Of a stretch of DNA of 24,490 bases, positions 1 through 7,487 are shown piece after piece. The stretch is taken from the NCBI GenBank assembly GCA_041485905.1, contig JBGPKK010000060.1, positions 1 to 24,490 on the forward strand, given 5' to 3'. The position numbers and the translations under genes were made by a program. Numbering within the stretch: the first letter of the stretch is position 1; the number at the start of each line of letters is the position of its first letter. This DNA is from JAHFUI01 sp041485905 (GTDB lineage: Bacteria; Acidobacteriota; Vicinamibacteria; Vicinamibacterales; CAVVIG01). The notes below the pieces were generated by a model. The model was given only the letters and a program-made list of their open reading frames with translations. It ran no database searches and was not told the origin of the DNA.

Positions 1-226
1 CCGAACTCGATAATCCAATACCCGAGCGGCCGTCGCAGTGTAAGGCGACGGCCGGGCCGGTTCAATTTGTCTGGAAGTGCTTCCGCCGTCGTCACGTGTC
101 GTTGAATCGGCGAGGGAAGCGGGCGGGATCCCTTCTGATCTTCGATCCACAGCACTTGAACCGCGCGAAGCCGACGATGGGTAACGCGCGGCGATTATTC
201 CTCATCGGTGTCGAGCCCGGGCGAAC
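1..226. other. Non-coding left edge with one strong hairpin
   Basis: I see no supported gene here. The only structure is a perfect inverted repeat with a 10-bp stem (27-36 pairing with 45-54) and an 8-base loop. It lacks a T-tract on either strand, so it is at best a weak terminator or a transcript-end structure. The rest (55-226) shows no recognisable coding or RNA signature. The adjacent minus-strand gene ends at 227, so this is its 3' flank. Confidence 0.5.
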
Positions 227-1168
227 CTAGCTCGCAGGTTTCGTCTGCGCGTCCCAGTGCTCGGCGATCCTGCCGTTGTCAACCCGGTACAGCTCAATCG
301 CCGTCGTCGTGTATTTCTTCGACGGATCCTTCGGATCGGTCAGCTCGCGTGGGACCGCCATCACCACCAGATCGCCTTCGGCAATCATTGCCGTGACCTT
401 GCGCTTCAGCGCCGGCTCGATCGGCTGCGGCTGACCGCGGCTGAGCATGTTCCTGATCCCCTCGAGGCCAGCCACCATGTTGGGTGCGTGCTGGATGAAG
501 GTCGGAGCGAAGTACTTGTCGATCAGATCCGCATGACGGGCCTCGATGATCTCCCGCCACAGGTTGACGATGACCGTCTTGTTGGCTTCCAGTTTCTTGT
601 CGGCGCTCCTCGCAAGAGCCTCGACCGGCCTCGAATCGACGGTCACCGGGCTGGAGGTCACTGACGGTCCATCGGCGGCTTTCGTCGCGGCATCCCAGTG
701 CTCGACGATCTTGCCGTTCTGAATCCGGTACATGTCGAACCCGGTCGTTGTGTACTTCCTGGACGCGTCTTTCGGATCGTTCAGCTCCCGCGCGTAGACG
801 ATCATCACCAGGTCGCCCTCGGCGACCAGCGCGATGACCGGACGCTCGATCGTCGGCTTGATCTCTCGAGGCGGCGTGCCCTGCCGCGCGAAGTACTCCT
901 TCAGGGCGGCCAGCCCGTTGGCCGCATTCGGGTTGTGCTGGACGAAATCGCGTGCCAGATACTTGTCGGCCAGGTCCACGTGCCGGCCTTCCAGCACTTC
1001 ACGGAAAAGGTTCAGGACGAGCATCTTGTTCGCTTCGAGTCTTTTGTCTGAGCTCCTCGCCAGCTCCGCCGCCGGCTTGGAGCTGGGCGTGACCGGGACT
1101 TGCGCGAACGACGGCGCGCAAAGAAGCCCGGCGCCGATCAGCAGGAGAACCGTTTTCAGTACTTTCAT
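227..1168 (-). CDS. Exported protein with two tandem SnoaL-like (NTF2 fold) domains
   Basis: 313-residue protein with an N-terminal signal peptide (MKVLKTVLLLIGAGLL, cleavage near SFAQ) followed by two copies of the same domain, at about residues 45-155 and 180-295. Each copy has the SnoaL-like pattern: a helix with NLFRE or NLWRE, D-KY followed by QHNP or QHAP, then AEGDLV, KYTTT and NG-I-EHWDA near the end. The SnoaL/NTF2 fold is a small cone-shaped barrel used by varied enzymes and binding proteins, so the substrate cannot be named. The ATG at 1168 is chosen because GAGAGG lies just upstream and a signal peptide follows; the open frame extends further upstream but is not protein-like there. 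A perfect TTGACA lies about 50 bp upstream. The duplication is visible in the DNA too. Confidence 0.85.
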   Translation of the reverse strand: MKVLKTVLLLIGAGLLCAPSFAQVPVTPSSKPAAELARSSDKRLEANKMLVLNLFREVLEGRHVDLADKYLARDFVQHNPNAANGLAALKEYFARQGTPPREIKPTIERPVIALVAEGDLVMIVYARELNDPKDASRKYTTTGFDMYRIQNGKIVEHWDAATKAADGPSVTSSPVTVDSRPVEALARSADKKLEANKTVIVNLWREIIEARHADLIDKYFAPTFIQHAPNMVAGLEGIRNMLSRGQPQPIEPALKRKVTAMIAEGDLVVMAVPRELTDPKDPSKKYTTTAIELYRVDNGRIAEHWDAQTKPAS

Positions 1169-1193
1169 AAATACCTCTCGGCAGTGGAGGCCG

Positions 1194-1222
1194 ATGCTGG
1201 CACGCACTGGCACTCGTGTCAA
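1194..1222 (-). promoter_or_regulatory. Possible promoter of the tandem SnoaL gene
   Basis: On the minus strand TTGACA (1217-1222) is followed after 17 bases by CAGCAT (1194-1199), and the start codon is at 1168. The -35 is a consensus match but the -10 is poor, so this is tentative. Confidence 0.3.
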
Positions 1223-1259
1223 GACGCCGGCTGTGCCACGTTGAATGAGCTTCGCGCGG

Positions 1260-2951
1260 TCAGGCTCGCTGCGAAGCCGCCGCGGGAACAACGTGGAGAG
1301 CGTGCGCCGCAAGCTCAGCCGCCCGTGGCGGCGGTGTGCGAGGTGGCACGACGGTCCGCGTGGCGCTCGGGAATTGCGGGACTGTGTCCGCCGGCGCAAT
1401 CAGCTCCGCGTACGGCCCTAAACGCCGCTCGAATTCGTGTCGGTAGAACGCCGGAAGCCTTTCGGTCCGCGCCTCATGAAAGGCGAGCACGTCGGCGTCT
1501 GTATCGAACCGTCGGCGAATGCTGCGCAGATCCGCGAGATCCTGGTGCGCGGCGTACGCCTGCAGGGAGTGGATGAACCGCATCGCCGGATGCGCGCCGT
1601 TGGTGAGGCGCCGCTTCCACATGCGCAGAGACGTGATCTCCGAATAGATGTCGATGAGGTGATCGTAGTACTCCTTCGGGTGATAGTTCACCGGGACGAT
1701 CGTCAAATACGGCATGTAGTAGAAGGCGAACGGCATCGACCTCAGGATTCTTCCTTCCGCCACATATCGATCGAAGAGGGGCGTTCCGCCCGTCGGCACC
1801 GGAATGTTGATGCCGGCCCAGACGTACGGCGTCCGCCGAATGAATTCCTTGGTCAGTTCCACCGGCTCGCGGCCTTGATCGGCCTCTGTGCCAAACACGA
1901 AGTTCGCCTGTAGTCCCTGGACATGTTGTCGAAGCAGGCCGAAATGCTCGACGACCCGCTCCAGCTTCTCCCGCCCGGTTCTGGATCCGGTGCCCGTCTT
2001 GTTGGAATAGTCCGCCCACGATTCGACGCCCGGAGCGATGAACATGCAGTTGGATCGCCGCAGCCGCTCGAGGCGGTTCTCCTTCAAGATCGACAGCGAG
2101 CTTTCCATGCCGTACGGATTGCGCCGGCCCTCCGGGATGCTCTCGATGACCTCGAGCGTTTGATCGAACTGCACACCGAAGTTCGGGTCGTGGTAGGCGA
2201 CAAACACCCACGGCCAGCGCCGCGACAGGTAGTCGAGATCCGCTTTGAGCCGTTCGCCCGGCAGCCGGACATAACTGTTGTTCCAGTCGACGCAGAAATC
2301 GCAGGTATAGGGACAGCCGACGCTCGACAGGACCGGGACCTGGGTGATGCGCCTCGGTTTCCCCTGGTAGAAAACGGCCGCGGAGATGTCCGGCATGCGC
2401 TCCTCGATGCCGGGAATATCCGTCAGAAGGCGGCCGCTGCTCAAAATCGCCGGCGGATCGAATTGCCCCTGGAGCAAGTCGTCGATCAGGGTCTTGTCGC
2501 ATTCCTGGATCGCAAAATCGAAAAAGCGCAGGCTGTCTTCGGGGAAGGCCTTCGCGTGCGGACCGCCGAGGACCGTCGTCGTTCCCGCTTTGCGGAACAG
2601 CCTGGCCAGCGCGTACGCGAATGCGCTCGCCCGGGTGAACGCGCCGATGAACACGACATCGAGATCGTCCGGCAGCAGCCGCTTGGGATCGTCCTGACCG
2701 TAGTAAGTGGCGTAGAAGACCTGGTGTCCGAGCTGGCGGCACCACGACGCCACCACTTGCGGCATGACGCTCGAGAACTGCTTGCGGAAGCAGACGTCAT
2801 AGACCCCCTCGAAGCGGCTCTGTCGAGGGGATTCCTTGAGTAACTCGAGAATGCCGACTCGAAGCCGGCGACGAGGCCGGTGAGGCCCATGAGGCCCACG
2901 ATTCAATGGTGTGCGCTTCAGCAGAACCTCCCTTGTAACACGGATGCGCAC
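1260..2951 (-). CDS. B12-binding-type radical SAM protein
   Basis: Protein of about 563 residues. An N-terminal Rossmann-like region (about 30-165: LRVGILELL, LDVVFIGAFTR, TVLGGPHA) resembles the cobalamin-binding domain that precedes many radical SAM cores, although a classical DxHxxG base-off motif is not evident. The radical SAM cluster motif CxxxCxxC is present in SVGCPYTCDFC (Cys 213, 217 and 220), followed by core strands such as YHDPNFG and PGVESW. Such enzymes use a 4Fe-4S cluster and S-adenosylmethionine, often for methylation or rearrangement of lipids and natural products; the substrate here is unknown. The C-terminal 40 residues are Pro/Ala/Arg-rich and probably disordered. The start is uncertain: the GTG at 2951 has only a weak ribosome site, while an AGGGAGG inside the frame about 20 bases later could serve a later non-ATG start. 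It is divergent from the TonB receptor gene. Confidence 0.8.
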   Translation of the reverse strand: MRIRVTREVLLKRTPLNRGPHGPHRPRRRLRVGILELLKESPRQSRFEGVYDVCFRKQFSSVMPQVVASWCRQLGHQVFYATYYGQDDPKRLLPDDLDVVFIGAFTRASAFAYALARLFRKAGTTTVLGGPHAKAFPEDSLRFFDFAIQECDKTLIDDLLQGQFDPPAILSSGRLLTDIPGIEERMPDISAAVFYQGKPRRITQVPVLSSVGCPYTCDFCVDWNNSYVRLPGERLKADLDYLSRRWPWVFVAYHDPNFGVQFDQTLEVIESIPEGRRNPYGMESSLSILKENRLERLRRSNCMFIAPGVESWADYSNKTGTGSRTGREKLERVVEHFGLLRQHVQGLQANFVFGTEADQGREPVELTKEFIRRTPYVWAGINIPVPTGGTPLFDRYVAEGRILRSMPFAFYYMPYLTIVPVNYHPKEYYDHLIDIYSEITSLRMWKRRLTNGAHPAMRFIHSLQAYAAHQDLADLRSIRRRFDTDADVLAFHEARTERLPAFYRHEFERRLGPYAELIAPADTVPQFPSATRTVVPPRTPPPRAAELAAHALHVVPAAASQRA

Positions 2952-3009
2952 CGGTCAACGATCTTCTCTTCGGCGTCCGGCCAACCCGCCCTCGTCATTT
3001 TCCTTGTGC

Positions 3010-3031
3010 TAGGATGCTGCCCGGCGGAGGG
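3010..3031 (+). promoter_or_regulatory. Possible extended -10 promoter and ribosome site of the receptor gene
   Basis: TGCTAGGAT (3007-3015) fits an extended -10 element (TG-N-TAGGAT). CGGAGGG (3025-3031) is a strong ribosome binding site seven bases before the ATG at 3039 and fixes that start. No convincing -35 is visible. Confidence 0.35.
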
Positions 3032-3038
3032 AGAAAAG

Positions 3039-6000
3039 ATGCTGCGCACAACCGCTCGATATCTGGCGTTCGTCGTGGCGTGCCTATGCGCGCAGCCGGC
3101 CCTGGCCCTCGCGCAGAGCCGGGCGACCTCGGCCGATCTGACCGGCGTCGTCACGGATGAATCGGGCGCGGTCGTGCCCGGCGCCCGCATCACCGTGACC
3201 AGCCTCGAAACCAATCTCAAACGTGTCGCGCTCTCGGGCGCTGAGGGCCGGTTCGACGTGCCGGCACTGCCGCCCGGCCCTTACCGCGTCCAGCTGGAGC
3301 TCTCGAACTTCGAGACCGAGGTGCTCGAGCGCGTGGAACTGCCGCTTGGCGCATTGGTTGATGTGGCCGTCGTCCTGAAGGTCGCCAGGGTGGCGGAACA
3401 GGTGACGGTCGCGGCGGCTTCGCCGATCGTCGATCCGCACCGGACCGCCATCTCGAGCGTCATCACCCGGCAGCAGATCGAACAGCTCCCCATCAACGGC
3501 CGGAACTTCATCTCCTTCTCGCTCATCACGCCGGCGGTCACCCCCGACCGGATGGCGTTGCAAGGCGCGGCTGCGACTTCGGGATTGTCGTTCAACGGGC
3601 AGCGCGCGAGGTCGAACAACATCACTGTCGACGGTCTCGACAACAACGACGAGGTGAACGGCGGCGTGCGGGCGACGTTCAGCCAGGAAGGGGTCCGCGA
3701 GTTTCAGGTCCTGACCGAATCCTACTCGGCCGAATTCGGCAAAGCGTCCGGCGGGGTCGTGAACATCGTCACCAAGAGCGGCACGAACGTGGCGGGCGGG
3801 ACGCTGTTCGGCTACTTCCGAGACGACGCGCTCAACGCGAAGGAGTACTTCGAGCGGTTCTCGCCAGCGGGACAGGCGATTGATCAACCGAAAGCGCCCT
3901 ACAGCCAGAAACAGTATGGCGGCGTGTTCGGCGGGCCGCTCAGGAAGAACCGCACATTCTTCTTCGGCTCCTTCGAGCGCCTCGACGTCACGGCGAGCAA
4001 CTTCGTCACGATCGACGACACCACCATCGTCAACGTGTTCGGCAGCCCGAAGGGCACGGCCGCCGATTTGCTGCGGCGGGCCGGCTTCCCCATCGAAACG
4101 GGTCATGTCCCATACGCGGTCCGCTCCAACCAGTTTGTGATCAAGATCGATCACAACATTCGACCGACTCAGTCGCTGACCTTCCGCTACAACTACGGGG
4201 ATGGCTACAACGGCAACACCGAGGGTTGGGGCGGGCTGACCGCGCAAAGCCGCGGCGCGGCGCTCGAGAACAAAGACAACATGGCCGTCGTGTCGCTCAC
4301 CGGCATCCTGTCGCCACGAACGGTGAACGAGCTGCGGTTTCAGTTCGCCGACCGGCGCCAGAGCATCATCTCGCTGGATCCGACCTGCGGAGGACCGTGC
4401 GAACGCGACGATCAGGGCGGGCCGACGGTTGAAATCTCCGGCGTGGCAAACGCAGGGCGCAGCCGAATCGCGCCGCAGCGACGCAACAGTGTCCGGTACC
4501 AGGCCCTCGACACGCTCAGCTATCAAGCCGGCGATCATTTGCTGAAGGCCGGCATCGACTTCGGCGCGGTCAGCAGTCCCGATGGCACGCTGCCGCTGCA
4601 TTTTGGCGGACGCTATATCTTCCAGCAGTTGCCGGCGATTCCTGGTGTGCTGCCGGCGCCGGTCAGCGCCATCCAGGCGTTCGCCCTCGGGTTGCCCGCG
4701 GCCTACGTCCAGGGCTACGGCACACCGGTCACGTCGTATGTCACCACCGACCTTTCGCTGTTCGCGCAAGACCAGTGGCGTCCACGCCCCAACCTCACCG
4801 TACAGGCCGGCCTCCGCTATCAGACACAGTTCTGGCCGTCCCGGACATATGTCGTGCCCGGCGCGAGCCCGTATCAGGTTTCTCCAGACCGCAACGACAT
4901 CGGGCCGCGCGTGGGATTCAGTTGGAATCCGAACGGCCAGGGGACCTCGTCGGTGCACGCCGCCTATGGGCTGTACTACGACCACGTGATCTCTAGCGTC
5001 CTCGGCATCGCCAATCTGATCGACGGCGCGAGCGACGGAGTGCGAACGCTGGTCCTTCGCTTTCCCCAGTCCCTCGGCGCCTGGAACGCCTCGGGACGAC
5101 GGCTGCCGGAATCGGCGGTCGGCACCTTCCCGAGCCTGACTTTCGCGCTCGACCCGAACCTGAAAACGTCCTACGCCCATCACGTGTCGGTCGGCGTCAA
5201 TCACGCGCTGGGCGACCAGGCCAACCTCGCCGTCGATCTGGTCTACGTCCGCGGGTTCAACCAGCTCGGCGCGATCGACTACAACCCGCTGGTCGCGAGC
5301 CTTGGATCGGGCCGCCGGCCCAACGACATCGGCGGCGTGCCCCTCACCTCCGCCTCCGTCCTTCAGTACACCACCTACGGCGACACGTGGTACCGCGGTC
5401 TGAGCATCTCGGTGAGCAAGCGACTGGCCGAGCGGCTGCAACTGCAGGCGAGTTACACGTGGTCGAAATCGGAAGACAACAGCAGCGATTACCAGAGCGC
5501 CTTCATCCCGCAGAACAACGGCAAGGGGCGCGATCCTGCGAACCCCGCCGGGCTCCCGCTGGGATTCGATCCGGCACAAGAGCGCGGCGCATCCCAGCAG
5601 GATCAGCCGCACCGGTTCGTGTTCAGCGGCGCATACCGCGCGCCAGGCGCCGTGCAATTGTCAACGATCGTCATCATCGGATCCGGCGTGCCGTACAACG
5701 TCCTGGCGGGCCTGGACCTCAATGCCGACGGCGATGGCGGCACGTTCCCCACCGATCGGGCGCGGCTGGTACCGGGCGATCCCGCGTCGGCCGTGTCACG
5801 CAACGCGGGCCGGCTGCCGGCGGAGGCGACGGTCGATGTGCGCGTCAGCCGCACGTTCCACCTCGTCGGGAAGAGCACGATCGAACCCCTCTTCGAAGTG
5901 TTCAACCTGCTCAACACGGTCAACTACACCGACGTCAACAACGTGTTCGGCACCGGCGCGTATCCGGATCAGCCGCTCCCGACCTACGGTCAGTTCCAGC

Positions 6001-6050
6001 GCGCGGCGCCGCCGCGGCAGGCGCAAATCGCGGTACGGGTCGTCTTCTAG
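3039..6050 (+). CDS. TonB-dependent receptor, Oar-like, with carboxypeptidase-regulatory domain
   Basis: 1003-residue outer-membrane receptor. In order: signal peptide (1-25, cleavage at ALA-Q); a carboxypeptidase regulatory-like beta-sandwich (about 28-115, with LTGVVTDESGAVVPGA); a TonB plug domain (about 125-245, with VITRQQIEQLPINGRNF and VDGLDNNDEVNGG); and a long 22-strand-type beta-barrel, ending in VRVVF with the terminal aromatic residue typical of outer-membrane proteins. This domain order is the Oar/SusC-like type greatly expanded in Acidobacteriota. These proteins take up large substrates such as glycans, peptides or chelates using energy from TonB-ExbBD; the ligand cannot be told from sequence. 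The ATG at 3039 is chosen over upstream in-frame codons because of the ribosome site and signal peptide. A methyltransferase gene follows after 20 bp. Confidence 0.93.
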   Translation: MLRTTARYLAFVVACLCAQPALALAQSRATSADLTGVVTDESGAVVPGARITVTSLETNLKRVALSGAEGRFDVPALPPGPYRVQLELSNFETEVLERVELPLGALVDVAVVLKVARVAEQVTVAAASPIVDPHRTAISSVITRQQIEQLPINGRNFISFSLITPAVTPDRMALQGAAATSGLSFNGQRARSNNITVDGLDNNDEVNGGVRATFSQEGVREFQVLTESYSAEFGKASGGVVNIVTKSGTNVAGGTLFGYFRDDALNAKEYFERFSPAGQAIDQPKAPYSQKQYGGVFGGPLRKNRTFFFGSFERLDVTASNFVTIDDTTIVNVFGSPKGTAADLLRRAGFPIETGHVPYAVRSNQFVIKIDHNIRPTQSLTFRYNYGDGYNGNTEGWGGLTAQSRGAALENKDNMAVVSLTGILSPRTVNELRFQFADRRQSIISLDPTCGGPCERDDQGGPTVEISGVANAGRSRIAPQRRNSVRYQALDTLSYQAGDHLLKAGIDFGAVSSPDGTLPLHFGGRYIFQQLPAIPGVLPAPVSAIQAFALGLPAAYVQGYGTPVTSYVTTDLSLFAQDQWRPRPNLTVQAGLRYQTQFWPSRTYVVPGASPYQVSPDRNDIGPRVGFSWNPNGQGTSSVHAAYGLYYDHVISSVLGIANLIDGASDGVRTLVLRFPQSLGAWNASGRRLPESAVGTFPSLTFALDPNLKTSYAHHVSVGVNHALGDQANLAVDLVYVRGFNQLGAIDYNPLVASLGSGRRPNDIGGVPLTSASVLQYTTYGDTWYRGLSISVSKRLAERLQLQASYTWSKSEDNSSDYQSAFIPQNNGKGRDPANPAGLPLGFDPAQERGASQQDQPHRFVFSGAYRAPGAVQLSTIVIIGSGVPYNVLAGLDLNADGDGGTFPTDRARLVPGDPASAVSRNAGRLPAEATVDVRVSRTFHLVGKSTIEPLFEVFNLLNTVNYTDVNNVFGTGAYPDQPLPTYGQFQRAAPPRQAQIAVRVVF

Positions 6051-6070
6051 GACTGCGCTGGCGCATCCCC

Positions 6071-6919
6071 ATGAACGAGCTTCCCTCTTCGCTGACGCGT
6101 GCGGTCGCGCGCCAGTACGATCTGTTTCAGTCCTCGCTGGAGTCGTTGGACAAGCCGCGCAAGTACCTCAACTACGGCTACACCATCACCGGAAAGGAAA
6201 CCTACGAGGAACGCCAGCAGCAGTTGTGCCTCGAAGTCTTCCGCGCCGCTGACATCCACGCAGGCCATGTCATCGTCGACGTCGGATTCGGCAGCGGCGA
6301 ACAGGATTTCCTGCTGCTGAACACGTCCAGGTTCGACCGCCTCACCGGCTTCAATATTTCCGATCGTCAGGTGCGTTACGCGAACGATCGCGCGTCCCGA
6401 GAGCACGTCTCGGACAAACTGTCGTTCCGTCTGGGGGAGGCCGAGCTGCTGCCGGGCGTTGAAGCGGCCTCGGTGGACCGCTTGCTGGCAATCGAATGCG
6501 CGTTCTACTTCGACCGGCCGCGCTTTTATCAGCGGGTGGCGGAGGTACTGAAGCCGGGCGGTCTTCTGGTGCTCGCCGATATCGCGCTGGACGATCGCAT
6601 CGCGTGGTTGACGCGCAGGGAAGATCTCAGGCGTGTCGGTACCCGGTCGGCGAACCGCGCGGAATGGGAGCGGTTCTTCCGCACGCGATCGGTGCGCAGC
6701 ATCAGTCGCGAGACAAGGCGCGGCGTTCAGATGACCGTGTCACAGATTCTCAAGACCGCGCCGTTTTCCCGGTTCAGCGGGGCCGAACGGCGCGAGTGGA
6801 TGAAGATGGCCTATTACTCCCAGCTCGTGGCGCTTGGCCTGCTGGCGGGCCTCGTCCACTACGACCTGGTGGTCCTCGAAAGGCCGCGATTGGGCCCCGA
6901 GTCGATCGTCGGCGGCTGA
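6071..6919 (+). CDS. Class I SAM-dependent methyltransferase
   Basis: 282-residue cytoplasmic methyltransferase. The glycine-rich SAM-binding motif I is VIVDVGFGSGEQ (residues 67-78), followed by an acidic motif region, AIECAFYFDRPRFY (post-motif hydrophobic strand) and LKPGGLLVLADI, the usual motif III. The N-terminal NYGYTITG resembles small-molecule and lipid methyltransferases of the UbiE/cyclopropane-synthase type, but the substrate is unknown. The C-terminal part has helices that may be membrane-associated (QLVALGLLAGLVHYDLVVL). It starts 20 bp after the receptor gene stop, so the two are probably co-transcribed. Its last 61 bp overlap the 3' end of the convergent hydroxylase gene. No strong ribosome site is seen before the ATG at 6071, which suggests coupling to the upstream gene. 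Confidence 0.85.
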   Translation: MNELPSSLTRAVARQYDLFQSSLESLDKPRKYLNYGYTITGKETYEERQQQLCLEVFRAADIHAGHVIVDVGFGSGEQDFLLLNTSRFDRLTGFNISDRQVRYANDRASREHVSDKLSFRLGEAELLPGVEAASVDRLLAIECAFYFDRPRFYQRVAEVLKPGGLLVLADIALDDRIAWLTRREDLRRVGTRSANRAEWERFFRTRSVRSISRETRRGVQMTVSQILKTAPFSRFSGAERREWMKMAYYSQLVALGLLAGLVHYDLVVLERPRLGPESIVGG

Positions 6920-7443
6920 TACGTCCCGAACAGACGGTCCCAGACGGCCGTGCTGATGCCGTAGTTCACGACGACGCGATGGTGGTGGGTGCGATGGCGG
7001 TGCTCGAGGTGCCGGAAGTACCTGATCCCCCAGAGGTCTTTGGCGCGGTGGTGCTGCAGGTGATGCACGATCGCATACCAGTTGTACCCGGCGTACAGAC
7101 CGAAGACCAGCACGCACGCGACGCCGACCGGTAAGACGAGCGACAGCAGCCAGCAGATGAGGCAGGCTCCGCTCATGATGATCAGCATCGGCGTGCTGAT
7201 GAGCGCGGTGTCGTCGGCATGGTGCCGCGCGTGCCCACGCTTCGCCATGGAATACCGGCCGTGCAGGATCCAGCGATGCAGCGTGTATTCCAGCAATCCC
7301 CAGGCGTTGAAGCCGGCCACCACCAGGATGGCCGCGACGATCCAGGACCCGGAGAACCATCGGGCGCCCAGGACGAGGAACGCCAGCGCCCCGAGGACGT
7401 CGCCGACGAGCACGATCCAATAATTGGCGGCGCTGTAGACCAT
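6859..7443 (-). CDS. Fatty acid hydroxylase / sterol desaturase superfamily membrane protein
   Basis: 194-residue integral membrane protein of the di-iron histidine-box superfamily. Hydrophobic segments lie at about 9-28, 32-52, 82-117 and 118-127. The histidine clusters typical of the family are visible: HRWILH (56-61), HARHH (71-75), HHLQHH (127-132) and HLEHRHRTHHH (145-155). Family members hydroxylate or desaturate fatty acids, sterols or carotenoids with O2; this short form resembles carotenoid or fatty-acid hydroxylases, without certainty. The start is ambiguous: ATG at 7443, used here, or GTG at 7491, whose GTGA overlaps the kinase stop codon by 4 bp and would add 16 residues. Either way it is translated with or just after the kinase gene. 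Its 3' end overlaps the convergent methyltransferase gene. Confidence 0.82.
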   Translation of the reverse strand: MVYSAANYWIVLVGDVLGALAFLVLGARWFSGSWIVAAILVVAGFNAWGLLEYTLHRWILHGRYSMAKRGHARHHADDTALISTPMLIIMSGACLICWLLSLVLPVGVACVLVFGLYAGYNWYAIVHHLQHHRAKDLWGIRYFRHLEHRHRTHHHRVVVNYGISTAVWDRLFGTYQPPTIDSGPNRGLSRTTRS

Positions 7444-7487
7444 CCGTTCCGTGGCACGGAGCAGGATGTTTCCGGATCGGCGGCGAA

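Noticed and set aside
27..54. Hairpin as a CRISPR repeat, tRNA or strong terminator
   Set aside because: Single copy, no cloverleaf and no T-tract.
1474..2745. Alternative minus-strand frame of 423 codons inside the radical SAM gene
   Set aside because: The other frame holds the CxxxCxxC motif and conserved core; this one is a GC-driven shadow.
3084..5657. Long minus-strand open frame of 857 codons opposite the TonB receptor gene
   Set aside because: Arg/Val/Asp-rich shadow frame caused by high GC; no domain, no signal, while the opposite strand encodes a clear receptor.
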